Source: Methylobacterium sp. E-065
GTDB lineage: Bacteria; Pseudomonadota; Alphaproteobacteria; Rhizobiales; Beijerinckiaceae
Assembly (NCBI RefSeq): GCF_022829605.1
Contig: NZ_JAKSYD010000114.1
Coordinates: 186,001 to 250,000 of the forward strand
Length of the DNA: 64,000 nucleotides
Direction of reading: 5' to 3'
Made by a program: the position numbers and the translations under genes
In this document: positions 47,909-57,295 of the stretch, in pieces
How positions within the stretch are numbered: position 1 is the stretch's first letter
Layout: the number at the start of each line of letters is the position of its first letter
The notes under the pieces: model-generated
What the model saw: the letters and a program-made list of their open reading frames with translations, nothing else
Database searches by the model: none
What the model was told of the DNA's origin: nothing

Positions 47909-48994
47909 TCAGGCCATGCCCTCGGCGGCGAGGAGCTCCGCCTGATGTTCGGTGATCAGGGCGTCCACCACCTCGTCGAGGGCCGTGCCGGCCATCACCT
48001 CCTCCAGCTTGTAGAGGGTCAGGTTGATCCGGTGGTCGGTCACCCGGCCCTGCGGGAAGTTGTAGGTGCGGATCCGCTCGCTACGATCGCCCGAGCCGAC
48101 CTGCGCCTTGCGATCGGCCGCCCGGACGGAATCCTTGGCGCTCCGCTCAGCCTCGTAGAGCCGGGCGCGGAGCACCGCCATGGCGCGCGCGCGATTCTTG
48201 TGCTGCGAACGCTCCTCCTGAACGAACACCACGATGCCGGTCGGCAGATGGGTGATGCGGATCGCCGATTCGGTCTTGTTTACGTGCTGGCCGCCCGCGC
48301 CCTGGGCGCGCATCGTGTCGATCTTCAGATCCGCGTCGTTGACGTGGATGTCGACCTCCTCGGCCTCGGGCAGCACCGCCACGGTTGCGGCCGAGGTGTG
48401 GATCCGCCCCTGCGTCTCGGTATCGGGCACGCGCTGCACCCGATGGGCACCGCTCTCGAACTTGAGGCGCGCGAACACGCCCCGCCCCTTCACCTCTGCG
48501 ACAACTTCGCGGAAGCCGCCGGCCGTACCCTCGCTCTCCGAGATCACCTCGACGCGCCAGCCCTTCGACTCGGCGTACTTCGCGTACATCCGGAACAGGT
48601 CACCGGCGAACAGGGCGGCCTCATCGCCGCCGGTGCCGGCCCGGACTTCCAGGATGGCGCTTTTCTCGTCGGCGGCATCCTTTGGCAGCAGCAGGAGTTG
48701 CAGGTCGCGATGCGCCGATTCGAGGGCAGCCTGTGCCTCCGGCTTCTCCTCAGCGGCGAGCGCCCGCATCTCGGAATCCGTGCCGGGCTCATCGATCAGC
48801 GCCTCGACGCCGGACAGATTCTCCGAGGCCGCACGGTAGTGGCGGATCGCCTCCACCACGGGACCCAGGTCGGACAGCTCCCGCGACAGCTGGATCACGG
48901 TGTCTGGAGTGCCCTCGCCGGAGGCGAGCTGCGCGGTGACGATATCGTGCCGCGCCAGGATGGCGTCGAGACGCTCGGTCGGAAAGGGGATCAT
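47909..48994 (-). CDS. prfA: Peptide chain release factor 1
   Basis: 361 residues from the ATG at 48994. The RF1-specific P-x-T tripeptide is at 190-192 (PDT, before [10 protein letters not shown]), and the catalytic GGQ is at 234-236 in [14 protein letters not shown]. It recognises UAA and UAG and triggers peptidyl-tRNA hydrolysis. It is followed by prmC, the enzyme that methylates its Gln236. The 195-base gap upstream separates it from ptsP. Confidence 0.97.
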   Translation of the reverse strand: MIPFPTERLDAILARHDIVTAQLASGEGTPDTVIQLSRELSDLGPVVEAIRHYRAASENLSGVEALIDEPGTDSEMRALAAEEKPEAQAALESAHRDLQLLLLPKDAADEKSAILEVRAGTGGDEAALFAGDLFRMYAKYAESKGWRVEVISESEGTAGGFREVVAEVKGRGVFARLKFESGAHRVQRVPDTETQGRIHTSAATVAVLPEAEEVDIHVNDADLKIDTMRAQGAGGQHVNKTESAIRITHLPTGIVVFVQEERSQHKNRARAMAVLRARLYEAERSAKDSVRAADRKAQVGSGDRSERIRTYNFPQGRVTDHRINLTLYKLEEVMAGTALDEVVDALITEHQAELLAAEGMA

Positions 48995-49189
48995 CGCCCG
49001 TGATTCTAGAGTTGTTCGCAAGGCGTCCCGGCCGGGACGTGGAGAAGCACGGACGGCAGGGTTCGAGCCCCGGCGCCCAGTCCTCCCCCATGCCTCTCCC
49101 GTACGGGGACGGACACGGCGGCGTGCCGCCCGGAAACGTCATGGCGTTGCCCTACAACTCCGGCCGAACGGTCGGCAAGAGTCGAGACC

Positions 49190-51451
49190 CTAGATAGGTA
49201 CGCCGTGGGCGTGCGCGAAGGCTGTGAGAGCCGGGCGCAGGGAGTCGCCGTCGTGCATCCGCGCCATCTCGGTGTCGATCAGCTCGGCCACCGCCCGGGC
49301 ATCCAGGCTCAGCACCATCGCCTTGACCGGACCGATGGCAGCCGGCGACATTGACAGGTCGCGATAGCCGAGGCCGATCAGCGCCATCGCGTCCAGGGGG
49401 CGGCCGCCGATCTCGCCGCAGACCGTGACGGGACAGCCGGCTGCGTTCGACCGCTCGGCGATCAGCCGGAACGCCCGGAGCGCAGCGACGCTGAGCGGAT
49501 CGAAGCGGTTGGCGACGCGGCGGTTTTCGCGATCCACCGCGAACAGGAACTGCATCAGGTCGTTTGAGCCCACCGACAGGAAATCCGCCTCCTTGGCAAT
49601 CTCGTCGATCTGGAACAGGAGCGAGGGCACCTCGATCATCGCTCCGAGGCGGCACTCGGTCGGGAGTTCGTAGCCGTGGCGCTTGAGGTAGGCCTTCTCG
49701 CGCTCGACGATGCCGCGGGCGCGGACGAACTCGTCCACTGTGGCCACCATCGGAAACATGATCTTCAGCGGATCGCCGTTGGCTGCCTTCAGAAGCGCGC
49801 GAAGCTGCATCCGCAGCAGAGCCGGCCGGTCGAGGCCGATGCGGATCGCCCGCCAGCCGAGCGCAGGGTTCTCTTCCTCGAGCTTGGCCATGTACGGCAG
49901 GATCTTGTCGCCGCCGATGTCGAGGGTGCGCACCGTCACGGGCTTGCCCTTCGAGGCGGCGAACACCTTACGGTAGAGTTCCTGCTGCTCGACCGCGGAG
50001 GGCATCCGCTGCGCCACCATGAATTGCAGCTCGGTGCGGAACAGGCCGACGCCCTCGGCGCCGGTCTCCTCGAGGTGGCTGAAGTCGACCAGAAGCCCGG
50101 CATTCAGATGCAGCCCGACCCGCACCCCGTCGCGGGTCTGGGCCGGCACGTCGCGCAGCGCCCGGTACTGCTCCTGCCGGCGGGCGCGCAGGCGCACCAT
50201 CTCGGCATAGGCCGCCTCGACCTCGGGGCCGGGCCGGACATGGATCTCGCCGGCCACGCCGTCGACGATGATGGCATCGCCCGCGTCGCAGAGCGCGGTC
50301 GCGTTCTCCACCTCGCCCACCGCCGGGATGCCCAGCGCCCGGGCCACGATGGCGACGTGGCTGGTGGGACCGCCCTCCTCCAGCACGATTCCGCGCAGCG
50401 TCGACGCTTCGTAATCGAGGAGCGCCGCCGGTCCCATCGTCCGCGCCACCAGGATGGCGTTCTCAGGCAGGACGAAAACCCCCGCCGCGCCAGGGCCGAT
50501 CAGTGCCCGCAGCAATCGATTGGCGAGGTCATCGAGATCGTGCAGCCGCTCGCGCAGGTACGGGTCGGACTGGCGCATCATCTTGGCGCGGTTGTCCGAC
50601 TGGACCCGCTCGACCGCGGCCTCGGCGGTCAGGCCGGAGGCCACCGCCTCGCGCATCCGCCGGAGCCAGCCCTTGTCGTGGGCGAACATCCGAACGGTCT
50701 CCAGAACCTCGCGAGATTCCGCCGTGCCGATCCGGTCGCCGCGCTCCACAAGGGCATCGATCGCCGAGCGGACCTCCTCGATCGCCGCGTCGAGCCGGGC
50801 GACCTCGCGATCGACGTTCTCGGCAATCAGCGTCTTCACGATCACGCGGGGCTCGTGCAACACCACGTAGCCGAGGCCGATCCCGTCGGCGAGGGCGATG
50901 CCCCGGGACAGGACCGGGCGACGGGCGGCCGTGCCTGCGTCGGGGGCCAAGCTTTCCAGTTCGCCGGAGGCGATCATCTCCGAGAGCACCATGGCGGTGG
51001 TCTGGAGCGCCTCGATCTCCTCCTCGGAGTAGACGCGGTAGGTCTTGTTCTGGACTGTCAGCACGCCGAGCGTGTTGCCGGCACGGAGCAGCGGCACGCC
51101 CAGAAAGGCGTGATAGGCCTCTTCGCCGGTCTCCGGTCGGTACGAGAAGGCCGGGTGGTTCTGCGCGTCGGACAGGGAGAGCGGTTCGGCCGTGCGGGCG
51201 ATCAAGCCGACGAGGCCCTCGTCGGTGCGCATGCGGGTCTGATGGACCGCTTCGAAGTTCAGACCCTCGGTGGCAAACAACTCTAAGGTGTTGTCATCCC
51301 GCAGCACGTAGACCGAGCACACCTCGGCCACGACGTTGGCGGCGATCAGGACGACGATGCGGTCGAGGCGTGCCTGGGGGCTGACCGGCTCCGCCATCGC
51401 TTCGCGGAGGCGGCGCAGCAGCAGGCGCGGGCCTCCGGGCGCAGCGGGCAT
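49190..51451 (-). CDS. ptsP: PtsP, enzyme I of the nitrogen PTS
   Basis: 753 residues from the ATG at 51451 (a GTG at 51496 is also open; the ATG has GGAACGA upstream). An N-terminal GAF domain (about 20-150) is followed by the PEP-utilising enzyme I parts: the swivelling His domain with the phospho-His in GGPTSHVAIVARALGIPAVG, and the PEP-binding barrel with VGLFRTELQFM, TLDIGGDKILPYM and VSLFQIDEIAKEADFLSVGSN-like segments. It starts the phosphorelay PtsP-NPr-EIIA(Ntr), sensing glutamine and 2-oxoglutarate through GAF in relatives. It lies in the conserved order lysC-ptsP-prfA. Confidence 0.96.
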   Translation of the reverse strand: MPAAPGGPRLLLRRLREAMAEPVSPQARLDRIVVLIAANVVAEVCSVYVLRDDNTLELFATEGLNFEAVHQTRMRTDEGLVGLIARTAEPLSLSDAQNHPAFSYRPETGEEAYHAFLGVPLLRAGNTLGVLTVQNKTYRVYSEEEIEALQTTAMVLSEMIASGELESLAPDAGTAARRPVLSRGIALADGIGLGYVVLHEPRVIVKTLIAENVDREVARLDAAIEEVRSAIDALVERGDRIGTAESREVLETVRMFAHDKGWLRRMREAVASGLTAEAAVERVQSDNRAKMMRQSDPYLRERLHDLDDLANRLLRALIGPGAAGVFVLPENAILVARTMGPAALLDYEASTLRGIVLEEGGPTSHVAIVARALGIPAVGEVENATALCDAGDAIIVDGVAGEIHVRPGPEVEAAYAEMVRLRARRQEQYRALRDVPAQTRDGVRVGLHLNAGLLVDFSHLEETGAEGVGLFRTELQFMVAQRMPSAVEQQELYRKVFAASKGKPVTVRTLDIGGDKILPYMAKLEEENPALGWRAIRIGLDRPALLRMQLRALLKAANGDPLKIMFPMVATVDEFVRARGIVEREKAYLKRHGYELPTECRLGAMIEVPSLLFQIDEIAKEADFLSVGSNDLMQFLFAVDRENRRVANRFDPLSVAALRAFRLIAERSNAAGCPVTVCGEIGGRPLDAMALIGLGYRDLSMSPAAIGPVKAMVLSLDARAVAELIDTEMARMHDGDSLRPALTAFAHAHGVPI

Positions 51452-51640
51452 CTGTTCGTCGTTCCAGTGTCGATGAGCGGTCTTGGCGTCGACCACCCTG
51501 CAACCTTGGCGCCAAGCTCGGGACGGCCGGCGCCGGATGAACCGTCGCGCTCTCGCCAGACGTGCTCTGGGATCGGCGAAACGGCCCGCGACTGTTCAGG
51601 TCGCACCATGCGCCCCGATCGAAACCGCCTCGTCCCAGGC

Positions 51641-52876
51641 TCAGGCCTGATCCAGGCCGTATAGCGAGTGGAGCGTGCGCACGGCAAGCTCCGTGTAGGC
51701 AGCGTCGATCAACACAGAGAACTTGATCTCCGACGTGGTGATCGCGCGGATGTTGATTCCCTTCTCGGCGAGCGCCCGGAACGCTTTGGCGGCGACGCCC
51801 GCATGGCTGCGCATGCCGACGCCGATCGCCGAGACCTTCACCACGTCGGTGGCGCCCTCGATCTGCGCGTAGCCGATCTGCGTCCGCGCCTCGTCGAGGA
51901 TCTTCCTGGAGCGCTCGTAATCCGCGGCCGGCACCGTGAAGGTCATGTCGGTGGTCGACTGGTCGCCCGACACGGTCTGGATGATCATGTCGACGTTGAT
52001 GTTGGCATCGGCCAGGGGCCCGAAGATCGCGGCGGCGACGCCGGGGCTGTCCTTGACCCGACGCAGGGTGATCTGCGCCTCGTCCCGGGAGAACGCGATC
52101 CCGGTGATGATCTGCTGTTCCACGGTGTCGTCCTCGTCGCAGATGAGGGTGCCGGGACGGGCGGCGTCCGGCGGATCGAAGGAGGAGCGGACCGTCGTCG
52201 GCACCCGGTGGACCATGGCGAGTTCAACCGAGCGGACCTGCAGCACCTTGGCGCCGAGCGAGGCCATCTCCAGCATCTCCTCGAAGGTCACCCGCTCCAT
52301 CCGGCGGGCCTTCGGTACGATGCGTGGGTCCGTGGTGTAGACCCCGTCCACGTCCGTATAGATATCGCAGCGCTCGGCGCCGATCGCGGCCGCCACCGCC
52401 ACTGCCGAGGTGTCGGAGCCGCCACGGCCCAAAGTGGTGATTCGGCCGGTCTCGGCGTGGATGCCCTGGAAGCCCGCGATCACCGCGACCTCGCCCTTGG
52501 CGAAGCCCGCCTCCAAATTCTTCGGGTCGATCTCGTCGATGCGGGCCGAGCCGTGCGCCTCGGAGGTCACCACCGGGATCTGCCAGCCCTGCCAGGAGCG
52601 GGCCTTCAGCCCGTCCTTCTGGAGGGCGATCGCCAGGAGGCCGGCGGTCACGAGCTCGCCGGAGGCGACGACGGCGTCGTACTCCCGGGGGTCGTAGAGC
52701 GGGTTCGCATCCTTGACCCAGTCGACCAGCTCGTTGGTCTTGCCCGACATGGCCGAGACGATCACGGCGACGTCGTAACCGGCCGCCACCTCGCGGGCGA
52801 CGTGGCGCGCGACGTTGCGGATGCGGTCGACGTTGGCGACGGAGGTGCCGCCGAATTTCATCACCAGACGGGGCAT
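51641..52876 (-). CDS. lysC: Aspartate kinase
   Basis: 411 residues from the ATG at 52876. The kinase domain begins with RLVMKFGGTSVANVDRIRN and contains FQGIHAETGRITTLGRGGSDTSA. Two C-terminal ACT domains (about 265-410; AINIRAITTSEIKFSVLID-like segment near 380) bind lysine and threonine for feedback inhibition. It makes aspartyl phosphate for lysine, threonine and methionine synthesis. It is the first gene of the minus-strand group with ptsP, prfA and prmC and is divergent from ubiG. Confidence 0.97.
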   Translation of the reverse strand: MPRLVMKFGGTSVANVDRIRNVARHVAREVAAGYDVAVIVSAMSGKTNELVDWVKDANPLYDPREYDAVVASGELVTAGLLAIALQKDGLKARSWQGWQIPVVTSEAHGSARIDEIDPKNLEAGFAKGEVAVIAGFQGIHAETGRITTLGRGGSDTSAVAVAAAIGAERCDIYTDVDGVYTTDPRIVPKARRMERVTFEEMLEMASLGAKVLQVRSVELAMVHRVPTTVRSSFDPPDAARPGTLICDEDDTVEQQIITGIAFSRDEAQITLRRVKDSPGVAAAIFGPLADANINVDMIIQTVSGDQSTTDMTFTVPAADYERSRKILDEARTQIGYAQIEGATDVVKVSAIGVGMRSHAGVAAKAFRALAEKGINIRAITTSEIKFSVLIDAAYTELAVRTLHSLYGLDQA

Positions 52877-53065
52877 GGGCTCTCGGTCGCGGGTTCCCGA
52901 TGGCGACGGGGCCGGACCGACGCGGGCGGTCCGAAGGGTGCTGGGCGGGTACAAGCGGCTCGTTGAGGTGTCAACAACCGGCCAAGCATGACGCCCGCGC
53001 GACGCAGCGACTTGGCTGACGCCGTCGTGCTAAGGGCCGGCCGGACCTTCGAGGACGGGACGCGC

Positions 53066-53827
53066 ATGGACAGGGCAGCCACGGATCGCGGCAGCGGGGG
53101 CTTCGTCGATCACGGCGAGGTCGCCCGGTTCGACGCGCTCGCCGCGACGTGGTGGGACGAGTCCGGACCGATGCGGGTGCTTCACCGATTCAATCCGGTG
53201 CGCCTCGCCTATATCCGCGACGCCCTATGCCGCCATTTTGGGCGCGACCCGCGAGCCCCCTTCCCGCTCGACGGCCTGACGATCTGCGATGTCGGCTGCG
53301 GCGGCGGCGTCCTGTCCGAGCCGCTGGCCCGGCTCGGCGCGACGGTGACGGGGCTCGATCCGGCCGAGCAGAACATCGCGGTCGCCCGCTCCCATGCCGA
53401 AGCGGCCGGCGTGCCGGTCGATTATCGCGGTGCGACGATCGAGGCGGTCGTGGCCGACGGGGAAAGGTTCGACGCCGTACTGATCATGGAGGTGGTAGAG
53501 CACGTCTCCGACATGCCGGCCTTCGTGCGCACAGCCTGCGCGGCGGTGAAGCCGGGCGGGATGCTGTTCGCCGCCACCCTCAACCGGACGATGCGCTCCT
53601 TCGCGCTGGCGATCGTGGGCGCCGAGTACGTGCTCGGCTGGCTGCCGCGGGGCACGCATGATTGGGGGAAGTTCGTGACGCCGGACGAGCTCGGCCGGGC
53701 GATCCGGACGGGCGGCCTCTCGGTCAGCGACACGGTGGGGGTCGTCTACAACCCGCTGACCGACGGCTGGCGCACCGGCCGGGACACGGCGGTGAACTAC
53801 ATGGTCGCAGCCGCGCGACGGGACTGA
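53066..53827 (+). CDS. ubiG: UbiG, ubiquinone biosynthesis O-methyltransferase
   Basis: 253 residues from the ATG at 53066 with GAGGACGG before it. Family motifs are ARFDALAATWWDESGPMRVLHRFNPVRLAYI, the SAM site CDVGCGGGVLSEPLARLGA, VVEHV, and HDWGKFVTPDEL. It carries out the two O-methylations of the ubiquinone ring in E. coli numbering of the pathway. It is divergent from lysC, a pairing common in alphaproteobacteria. Confidence 0.96.
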   Translation: MDRAATDRGSGGFVDHGEVARFDALAATWWDESGPMRVLHRFNPVRLAYIRDALCRHFGRDPRAPFPLDGLTICDVGCGGGVLSEPLARLGATVTGLDPAEQNIAVARSHAEAAGVPVDYRGATIEAVVADGERFDAVLIMEVVEHVSDMPAFVRTACAAVKPGGMLFAATLNRTMRSFALAIVGAEYVLGWLPRGTHDWGKFVTPDELGRAIRTGGLSVSDTVGVVYNPLTDGWRTGRDTAVNYMVAAARRD

Positions 53828-53873
53828 ACCGGACGCATCCTCCGCCGTTGGCACCGCGGCGGAGACAGTGACG

Positions 53874-54443
53874 ATGCTCGAAAAGATACCCAGTGCTTTG
53901 GGCGAAGCCCTGTCGGGCCTTAAGGCAGGCACCGAGAAGACCGCCTTCCACGCATCCTTTCCGGACGTCCCGGCATCGCTCACCCTGAGCAGTGATGCGT
54001 TTGCTGACGGGGCTGCGATACCGGCCCGTTGCACCGCAGATGGCGAAGGCCTGTCGCCGCCGCTCGCCTGGAGCGGCCTGCCGCCCGGCACCGCATCCAT
54101 TGTGCTGCTGGTCGAAGATGCCGGTAGCCCGACGCCGCAGCCGCTGGTCCATCTGATCGTTTGGAATCTCCCGTCGGAACGGTCGGGTTTGGACGAAGGC
54201 GATGTCTCGAAGCCTAGCGCCAGTCCGGATGTCCCGCTCGGTCGAAACAGTTTCCTGCAGACGGCCTGGCTCCCGCCGGATCCGCCCAGCGGCCACGGCC
54301 AGCACGCCTATCTGTTTCAGATTTACGCTCTGGGGCAGACCCTCGACCTCGATGAGAATCCTGGCCGCAGCGCTTTGCTCGACGCAATGAAAGGCCTCGT
54401 CTTGGCCAAAGGCGTGCTGATCGGGACTTACGCCCGCGCGTGA
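53874..54443 (+). CDS. YbhB/YbcL (PEBP, Raf-kinase-inhibitor-like) family protein
   Basis: 189 residues from the ATG at 53874. PEBP fold signs are LSPPLAWSGLPPGTASIVLLVEDAGSP, LVHLIVWNLP, and a late segment QHAYLFQIYALGQTLDL, with the His of the ligand pocket. The family binds phospholipid-like or nucleotide anions, and its bacterial role is unclear. There is no signal peptide, so it is probably cytosolic. It follows ubiG by 46 bases. Confidence 0.88.
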   Translation: MLEKIPSALGEALSGLKAGTEKTAFHASFPDVPASLTLSSDAFADGAAIPARCTADGEGLSPPLAWSGLPPGTASIVLLVEDAGSPTPQPLVHLIVWNLPSERSGLDEGDVSKPSASPDVPLGRNSFLQTAWLPPDPPSGHGQHAYLFQIYALGQTLDLDENPGRSALLDAMKGLVLAKGVLIGTYARA

Positions 54444-54578
54444 GTGTCGACGGGTGTCGCACAATTGGGGCGATGACCGCGAACAACACGTTGTGCCACG
54501 TTTGACGAGCTTCTAATATTCCTCTTAGCATCCCTGCATTCGGGCAGCACCGTCGAAGTGTGATTGGGGAGCGGGCCT

Positions 54579-55196
54579 GTGGGGGTCGACGCTCGGCCGA
54601 AGCGGCGGGGCAACGAGCGCGTGGCACGCGCACTCGCAGCATCTGACGTTGGCACCTGGGAATGGCATCTGGACGACGAGATCCTCCGCTGCGACGCAGT
54701 CGCGGCCGGGATGCTCGGGATACCCAGGGCACGGGGCGATCGCGGCGGGAGCTTCACGTCTCTCCTCGACCGCATTCACCCCGAGGATCAGCTGCGGATC
54801 GAGGCGCTGATCGACGATCTTCGTCGGCAGGGCGGCCAGTTCGCGCCACAGTTCCGGACCGTTCCTTTAGCGGATGATGTCCGGTGGGTTCTGGCGCGCG
54901 GGCGCTTCAATCTAGACGCCGGGAATTCCGTGTGCGAGGCGCGCGGAATCGTCATCGACGTCACCGCAAGCAGCCATGCCGGCGTTCTCGATGAGGTCAC
55001 CTTCCGCGCGACGGACGTGGTGGCCGGCGGGATCGACCGTGTCGCCGAGTTGGCGCTGATGCTGTTTGAGTCGGCGGCGAACCTGGGCCAGCAGCAGTTC
55101 GATCGACTCAAGCCGGTACTCGACGTGTTGCTGCATGAGATCGGACGCCAGCTGGAGGAGCCGTCGCCGATCCCGCATCTGGAGAGCATTCATTGA
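54579..55196 (+). CDS. PAS-domain protein without output domain
   Basis: 205 residues from GTG 54579 (GGGGAG seven bases upstream; a TTG at 54564 is also open). Residues about 20-130 form a PAS_3-type fold: ALAASDVGTWEWHLDDEILRC, FTSLLDRIHPEDQLRIEALID, and a C-terminal strand VRWVLARGRFN. The last 65 residues are helical (VDRVAELALMLFE-type helix, then LLHEIGRQLEE) without HisKA, GGDEF or EAL motifs. It is a likely sensor that works through a partner. The partner is unknown. Confidence 0.65.
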   Translation: MGVDARPKRRGNERVARALAASDVGTWEWHLDDEILRCDAVAAGMLGIPRARGDRGGSFTSLLDRIHPEDQLRIEALIDDLRRQGGQFAPQFRTVPLADDVRWVLARGRFNLDAGNSVCEARGIVIDVTASSHAGVLDEVTFRATDVVAGGIDRVAELALMLFESAANLGQQQFDRLKPVLDVLLHEIGRQLEEPSPIPHLESIH

Positions 55197-55360
55197 CCGT
55201 CCTGTCGTGGCGGCGCCTTGCCTTACCGGGGGCAATCCTGATATGGCGACGCCATTCCGCGATGCGTGTGCCGTGATCGCCGGACGTGTTCGCGCGTCCA
55301 GCCCCGCGACGACGTTCCCGACACCCTTTCCATGGACGGCCCTCCGGGCTCGAGAGACCG

Positions 55361-55486
55361 ATGAAGATCCGCAACTCCCTCAAGTCCCTGCGCGGCCGTC
55401 ACCGCGACAACCAGCTCGTGCGTCGCAAGGGCCGGGTCTACGTGATCAACAAGACCCAGAAGCGCTTCAAGGCCCGTCAGGGCTGA
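55361..55486 (+). CDS. rpmJ: 50S ribosomal protein L36 (zinc-free form)
   Basis: 41 residues ([18 protein letters not shown] at the start), from the ATG at 55361. The four zinc-binding cysteines of the C+ form are missing, so this is the Cys-less paralogue, as in the ykgO/RpmJ2 type common in alphaproteobacteria. The basic C-terminus ([12 protein letters not shown]) fits. It is followed by a strong intrinsic terminator. Confidence 0.95.
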   Translation: MKIRNSLKSLRGRHRDNQLVRRKGRVYVINKTQKRFKARQG

Positions 55487-55522
55487 AGCCATTCGGATAG
55501 CCCGGCTCAGGCCGGAATTCAG

Positions 55523-55552
55523 CAGCCGCGCCCACCCGGGCGCGGCTGTTTT
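55523..55552 (+). terminator. Intrinsic terminator after rpmJ
   Basis: Eleven-bp G+C-rich stem (arms 55523-55533 and 55538-55548) with loop ACCC, followed by GTTTT. It ends the rpmJ transcript about 40 bases after the stop codon. Confidence 0.85.
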
Positions 55553-55610
55553 CGCATGCGCGGCACCGGGGCACGTTGACGAGCTTGTCGACGGCGAACA
55601 CTCTGGCCCC

Positions 55611-56222
55611 ATGATGCCGACCCGCCTCCCCGCCGCACTGGTCTGCCTCTTGGCGCTGATCGTGGTATCGCCCGCCGCGCGGGCTGCGCCGGAGCCGAAT
55701 CGCTCGGGGCGGACGGCGCCGGAGGCGAAGCCCGCGCCCAAGCCACCGAGCCTCGACGACCTGTTCGCCCGCTTGCGTGCCAGCGAGGATCCTGTCGAGG
55801 CCAAGGGCATCGCGAAGCTCATCGAGCGGCGCCTCGCCGGCTCGGGCAGTCCGACTGCCGACCTGCTCACGGATCGCGCCCGTCAAGCCGTCACCGCCCA
55901 CGATTTTCCCCTCGCCGCTGAGCTGATGGACCGGGTCACGGCCCTTGAGCCCAACTGGTCCGAGGGCTGGAACCGGCGCGCCACGGTGTTCTGGCTCCTG
56001 ACCGACAAGGACGACGCCATCGGCGATCTGAAGCGTGCCCTGGTTTTGGAGCCGCGCCATTTCGAGGCCTGGGCCGCCCTCGGCCGGATCTACGAGTCGC
56101 AGGACGACAAGGCTCGCGCCCTGTCGGCCTTCCGCCGGGCGAAGATGCTCTACCCGCAGATGGACAAGATCGGTGAGGCGATCGACCGCCTCGCACCGGA
56201 GGTCGACGGCCGCGACCTTTGA
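55611..56222 (+). CDS. Exported TPR-repeat protein
   Basis: 203 residues. Signal peptide at residues about 8-26 (ALVCLLALIVVSPAARA), a Pro-rich stretch to about 47, then helices with three TPR motifs: PLAAELMDRVTALEPNWSEGWNRRATVFWLL, DDAIGDLKRALVLEPRHFEAWAALGRIYES, and KARALSAFRRAKMLYPQMDKI. It is probably a periplasmic protein scaffold. It overlaps or abuts the alpha/beta hydrolase gene downstream, so the two are cotranscribed. Confidence 0.82.
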   Translation: MMPTRLPAALVCLLALIVVSPAARAAPEPNRSGRTAPEAKPAPKPPSLDDLFARLRASEDPVEAKGIAKLIERRLAGSGSPTADLLTDRARQAVTAHDFPLAAELMDRVTALEPNWSEGWNRRATVFWLLTDKDDAIGDLKRALVLEPRHFEAWAALGRIYESQDDKARALSAFRRAKMLYPQMDKIGEAIDRLAPEVDGRDL

Positions 56223-56227
56223 CGCGG

Positions 56228-57235
56228 ATGCTCGGCCTTCTCCTCACGCTCCTGGCCCTGCCGTTCGCGGCACTCGGCCTCGTCCTCGCCATCGGAGCGC
56301 TCGTTAGCTTCGCGATCACGCTGCGGGTGAACGCTACCTATCCGCCGGCCGGCCCCTTCGTCGCGGTGACTGGCGGCCGTCTCGCCACGCTTCAGGGTGG
56401 GCCGGCGGACGGGCCACCGATCATCCTCCTGCATGGCGCCTCGGCCAACGCATCGGACCCGATGGAGGGAATCGGTCGGCGCCTCGCCGCACACGGGTTC
56501 CGGGTCATCGCCTTCGACCGCCCGGGCTTCGGCTGGAGCGACCGGATCGCGGGCGCCGATGCCGCTGCGCCCACCGTGCAGGCGCGCCTGATTGCGGAAG
56601 CGCTCGCCCATATGGATGTCGGTCCGGCGATCGTCTTCGGCCATTCCTGGGCCGGGTCGCTGGCCCTGGCGCTTGCCCTCGATCATCCGGAGCGGGTCTC
56701 GGCGCTTGTCCTGGCGGCGCCCGTCGCGATGCCGATGCCGGACCGGGTGCCGGATCTGCCCTGGTACTGGCGGGTCGCCATGCAGCCTTCCGTGGCGTGG
56801 CTGCTCAGCCGCACGATCGGGCCGCCGCTCGCGCAGCAATTCCTGCCGGAGGCGGCACGCCGGGTGTTCACGCCCCAACCGGAAAACCCCGATTATCCGA
56901 AAGCCGCCCGCGCCACCCTCGTCCTGCGGCCCGGTACGTTACTCGCGAATGTGCAGGACCTCCTCGGTCTGACGAAGGCGCTGGCGGCTCAGGCCCCACG
57001 CTATGGCGAGATCCGGATCCCGACCTTGGTTATCGCCGGTGAGGCGGATCCGATCGTGCGCAGCGCGGAGCAGGCGATGCCGCTGGCCCGGGCGATCCCG
57101 GGCGCGCGGCTGGTCCTGCTGCCGGGGATCGGCCACATGCTCCAATACGTGGCGTCAGACCGCGTGACGGAGGAGATCGTCACGCTGTCTGACAGTTTGG
57201 CCCATGCCGCGACGGCTGCACCCGCCGCACATTGA
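56228..57235 (+). CDS. Membrane-anchored alpha/beta hydrolase
   Basis: 335 residues from the ATG at 56228 (a TTG at 56219 overlapping the previous stop is also open). An N-terminal hydrophobic helix (LLLTLLALPFAALGLVLAIGAL) is followed by the hydrolase fold: oxyanion LLHGASANA, nucleophile elbow GHSWAGS with Ser140, acid in IAGEADPIV and His in PGIGHMLQY. The substrate is unknown; it might be an esterase or epoxide hydrolase-like enzyme. It is convergent with pyk. Confidence 0.88.
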   Translation: MLGLLLTLLALPFAALGLVLAIGALVSFAITLRVNATYPPAGPFVAVTGGRLATLQGGPADGPPIILLHGASANASDPMEGIGRRLAAHGFRVIAFDRPGFGWSDRIAGADAAAPTVQARLIAEALAHMDVGPAIVFGHSWAGSLALALALDHPERVSALVLAAPVAMPMPDRVPDLPWYWRVAMQPSVAWLLSRTIGPPLAQQFLPEAARRVFTPQPENPDYPKAARATLVLRPGTLLANVQDLLGLTKALAAQAPRYGEIRIPTLVIAGEADPIVRSAEQAMPLARAIPGARLVLLPGIGHMLQYVASDRVTEEIVTLSDSLAHAATAAPAAH

Positions 57236-57236
57236 G

Positions 57237-57295
57237 GCGCTCTCTTCACGTCGCTCCGATGTCGTTTCCTCGAGCACTGGAACTCGAGAGCGCGT
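57237..57295. terminator. Nested inverted repeats between convergent genes
   Basis: GCGCTCTC at 57239-57246 can pair with GAGAGCGC at 57287-57294 around an inner CTCGAG/CTCGAG pair. The element covers the gap between the hydrolase gene and pyk and reaches the pyk stop codon. There is no T-run; a bidirectional transcript end is likely. Confidence 0.35.

Noticed and set aside
49055..49090. GGTTCGAGCCC-like T-arm suggesting a tRNA or an attachment site
   Set aside because: The flanking bases do not pair into a five-bp T stem and no anticodon or D arm could be built.
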